This document shows, piece by piece, positions 5,657 through 5,775 of a stretch of DNA of 5,775 bases. The number at the start of each line of letters is the position of its first letter. Positions within the stretch are counted from its first letter, which is position 1. The notes under the pieces are model-generated. The model was not told the origin of the DNA. It saw nothing but the letters and a program-made list of their open reading frames with translations, and did not search any database. Source of the DNA: Coriobacteriia bacterium (GTDB taxonomy: Bacteria; Actinomycetota; Coriobacteriia; Coriobacteriales; UBA8131); NCBI GenBank assembly GCA_009781525.1, contig WQXZ01000113.1, positions 1 to 5,775 on the forward strand, given 5' to 3'. A program made the position numbers and the translations under genes.

Positions 5657-5775
5657 CTAGAATAGTCTTTTCGGTTGCTCGGTTGTTGCAGCGAATACCT
5701 TGGCTGGAGCTCTAGCGGCAGGCGCTTCAGTAGCGATTTCTGCCTCGACGACGACGTCATCAAAGGTGACAGCAG
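5657..5775 (-). CDS. C-terminal end of an unidentified protein (5' part beyond the right edge)
   Basis: One frame enters from the right edge and gives 38 residues, AVTFDDVVVEAEIATEAP then ARAPAKVFAATTEQPKRLF, before a TAG. The Ala/Glu/Pro/Thr-rich make-up looks like a flexible C-terminal tail rather than a folded domain, so it identifies no family. A second frame stays open to the TAG at 5651-5653, but its product is Ser/Leu/Arg-rich and less natural. The strong terminator 26 bases later supports a gene ending here. Confidence 0.55.
   Translation of the reverse strand, partial: AVTFDDVVVEAEIATEAPAARAPAKVFAATTEQPKRLF

Overview
All genes in this window read on the minus strand. From right to left (the direction of transcription) they are: the last 38 codons of an unidentified gene and its terminator; a promoter and a roughly 170-nt structured leader; the translation operon infC-rpmI-rplT (initiation factor IF-3, ribosomal proteins L35 and L20) and its terminator; an AT-rich intergenic region of about 380 bp; and the first 1277 codons of a very large exported repeat protein that runs off the left edge. 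No plus-strand gene is supported. I found no tRNA, rRNA, CRISPR array, insertion sequence or integrase.

Organism: the IF-3 motifs IKEMKFRPKID and DYETKKKH, and L20 ending in LDRKVLADIAVND, read like Actinomycetota. The moderate GC and the giant exported protein with divergent InlB-B repeats make a Coriobacteriia-like, gut- or mouth-type bacterium plausible. This is inference from remembered family patterns, not a search.

Translation operon (about 4215-5592): infC appears to start at a rare AUA codon, 12 codons upstream of the first ATG. It has a strong Shine-Dalgarno at the right distance and restores the conserved IF-3 N-terminus. Its leader holds three segments that can pair in mutually exclusive ways: a local hairpin, a long-range pairing, and a terminator just before the infC ribosome binding site. 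This is the layout of a transcription attenuator, and L20, encoded by the last gene, is the likely effector by analogy with Bacillus subtilis. infC and rpmI overlap by 23 bp, and rplT starts 14 nt after rpmI. The operon could thus be controlled twice: by IF-3 at its own AUA start and by L20 in the leader.

Giant exported protein (1-3833, incomplete): one frame is open without a stop from the ATG at 3833 to the window edge. The product has a long signal peptide, an acidic linker, an apparent cap of a right-handed beta-helix, degenerate GxGxDxVxI strands, and at least five divergent beta-helix modules. Asp/Lys/Thr/Gly-rich linkers sit at one recurring position of the modules, and some carry divergent InlB-B-type domains. 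It looks like a filamentous surface adhesin with globular domains hung from a beta-helical stalk. The C-terminus, and so any cell-wall anchor, lies outside the window. Upstream are a good ribosome binding site, a 10-bp leader hairpin and a perfect GTCAC-N4-GTGAC palindrome that may be its operator.
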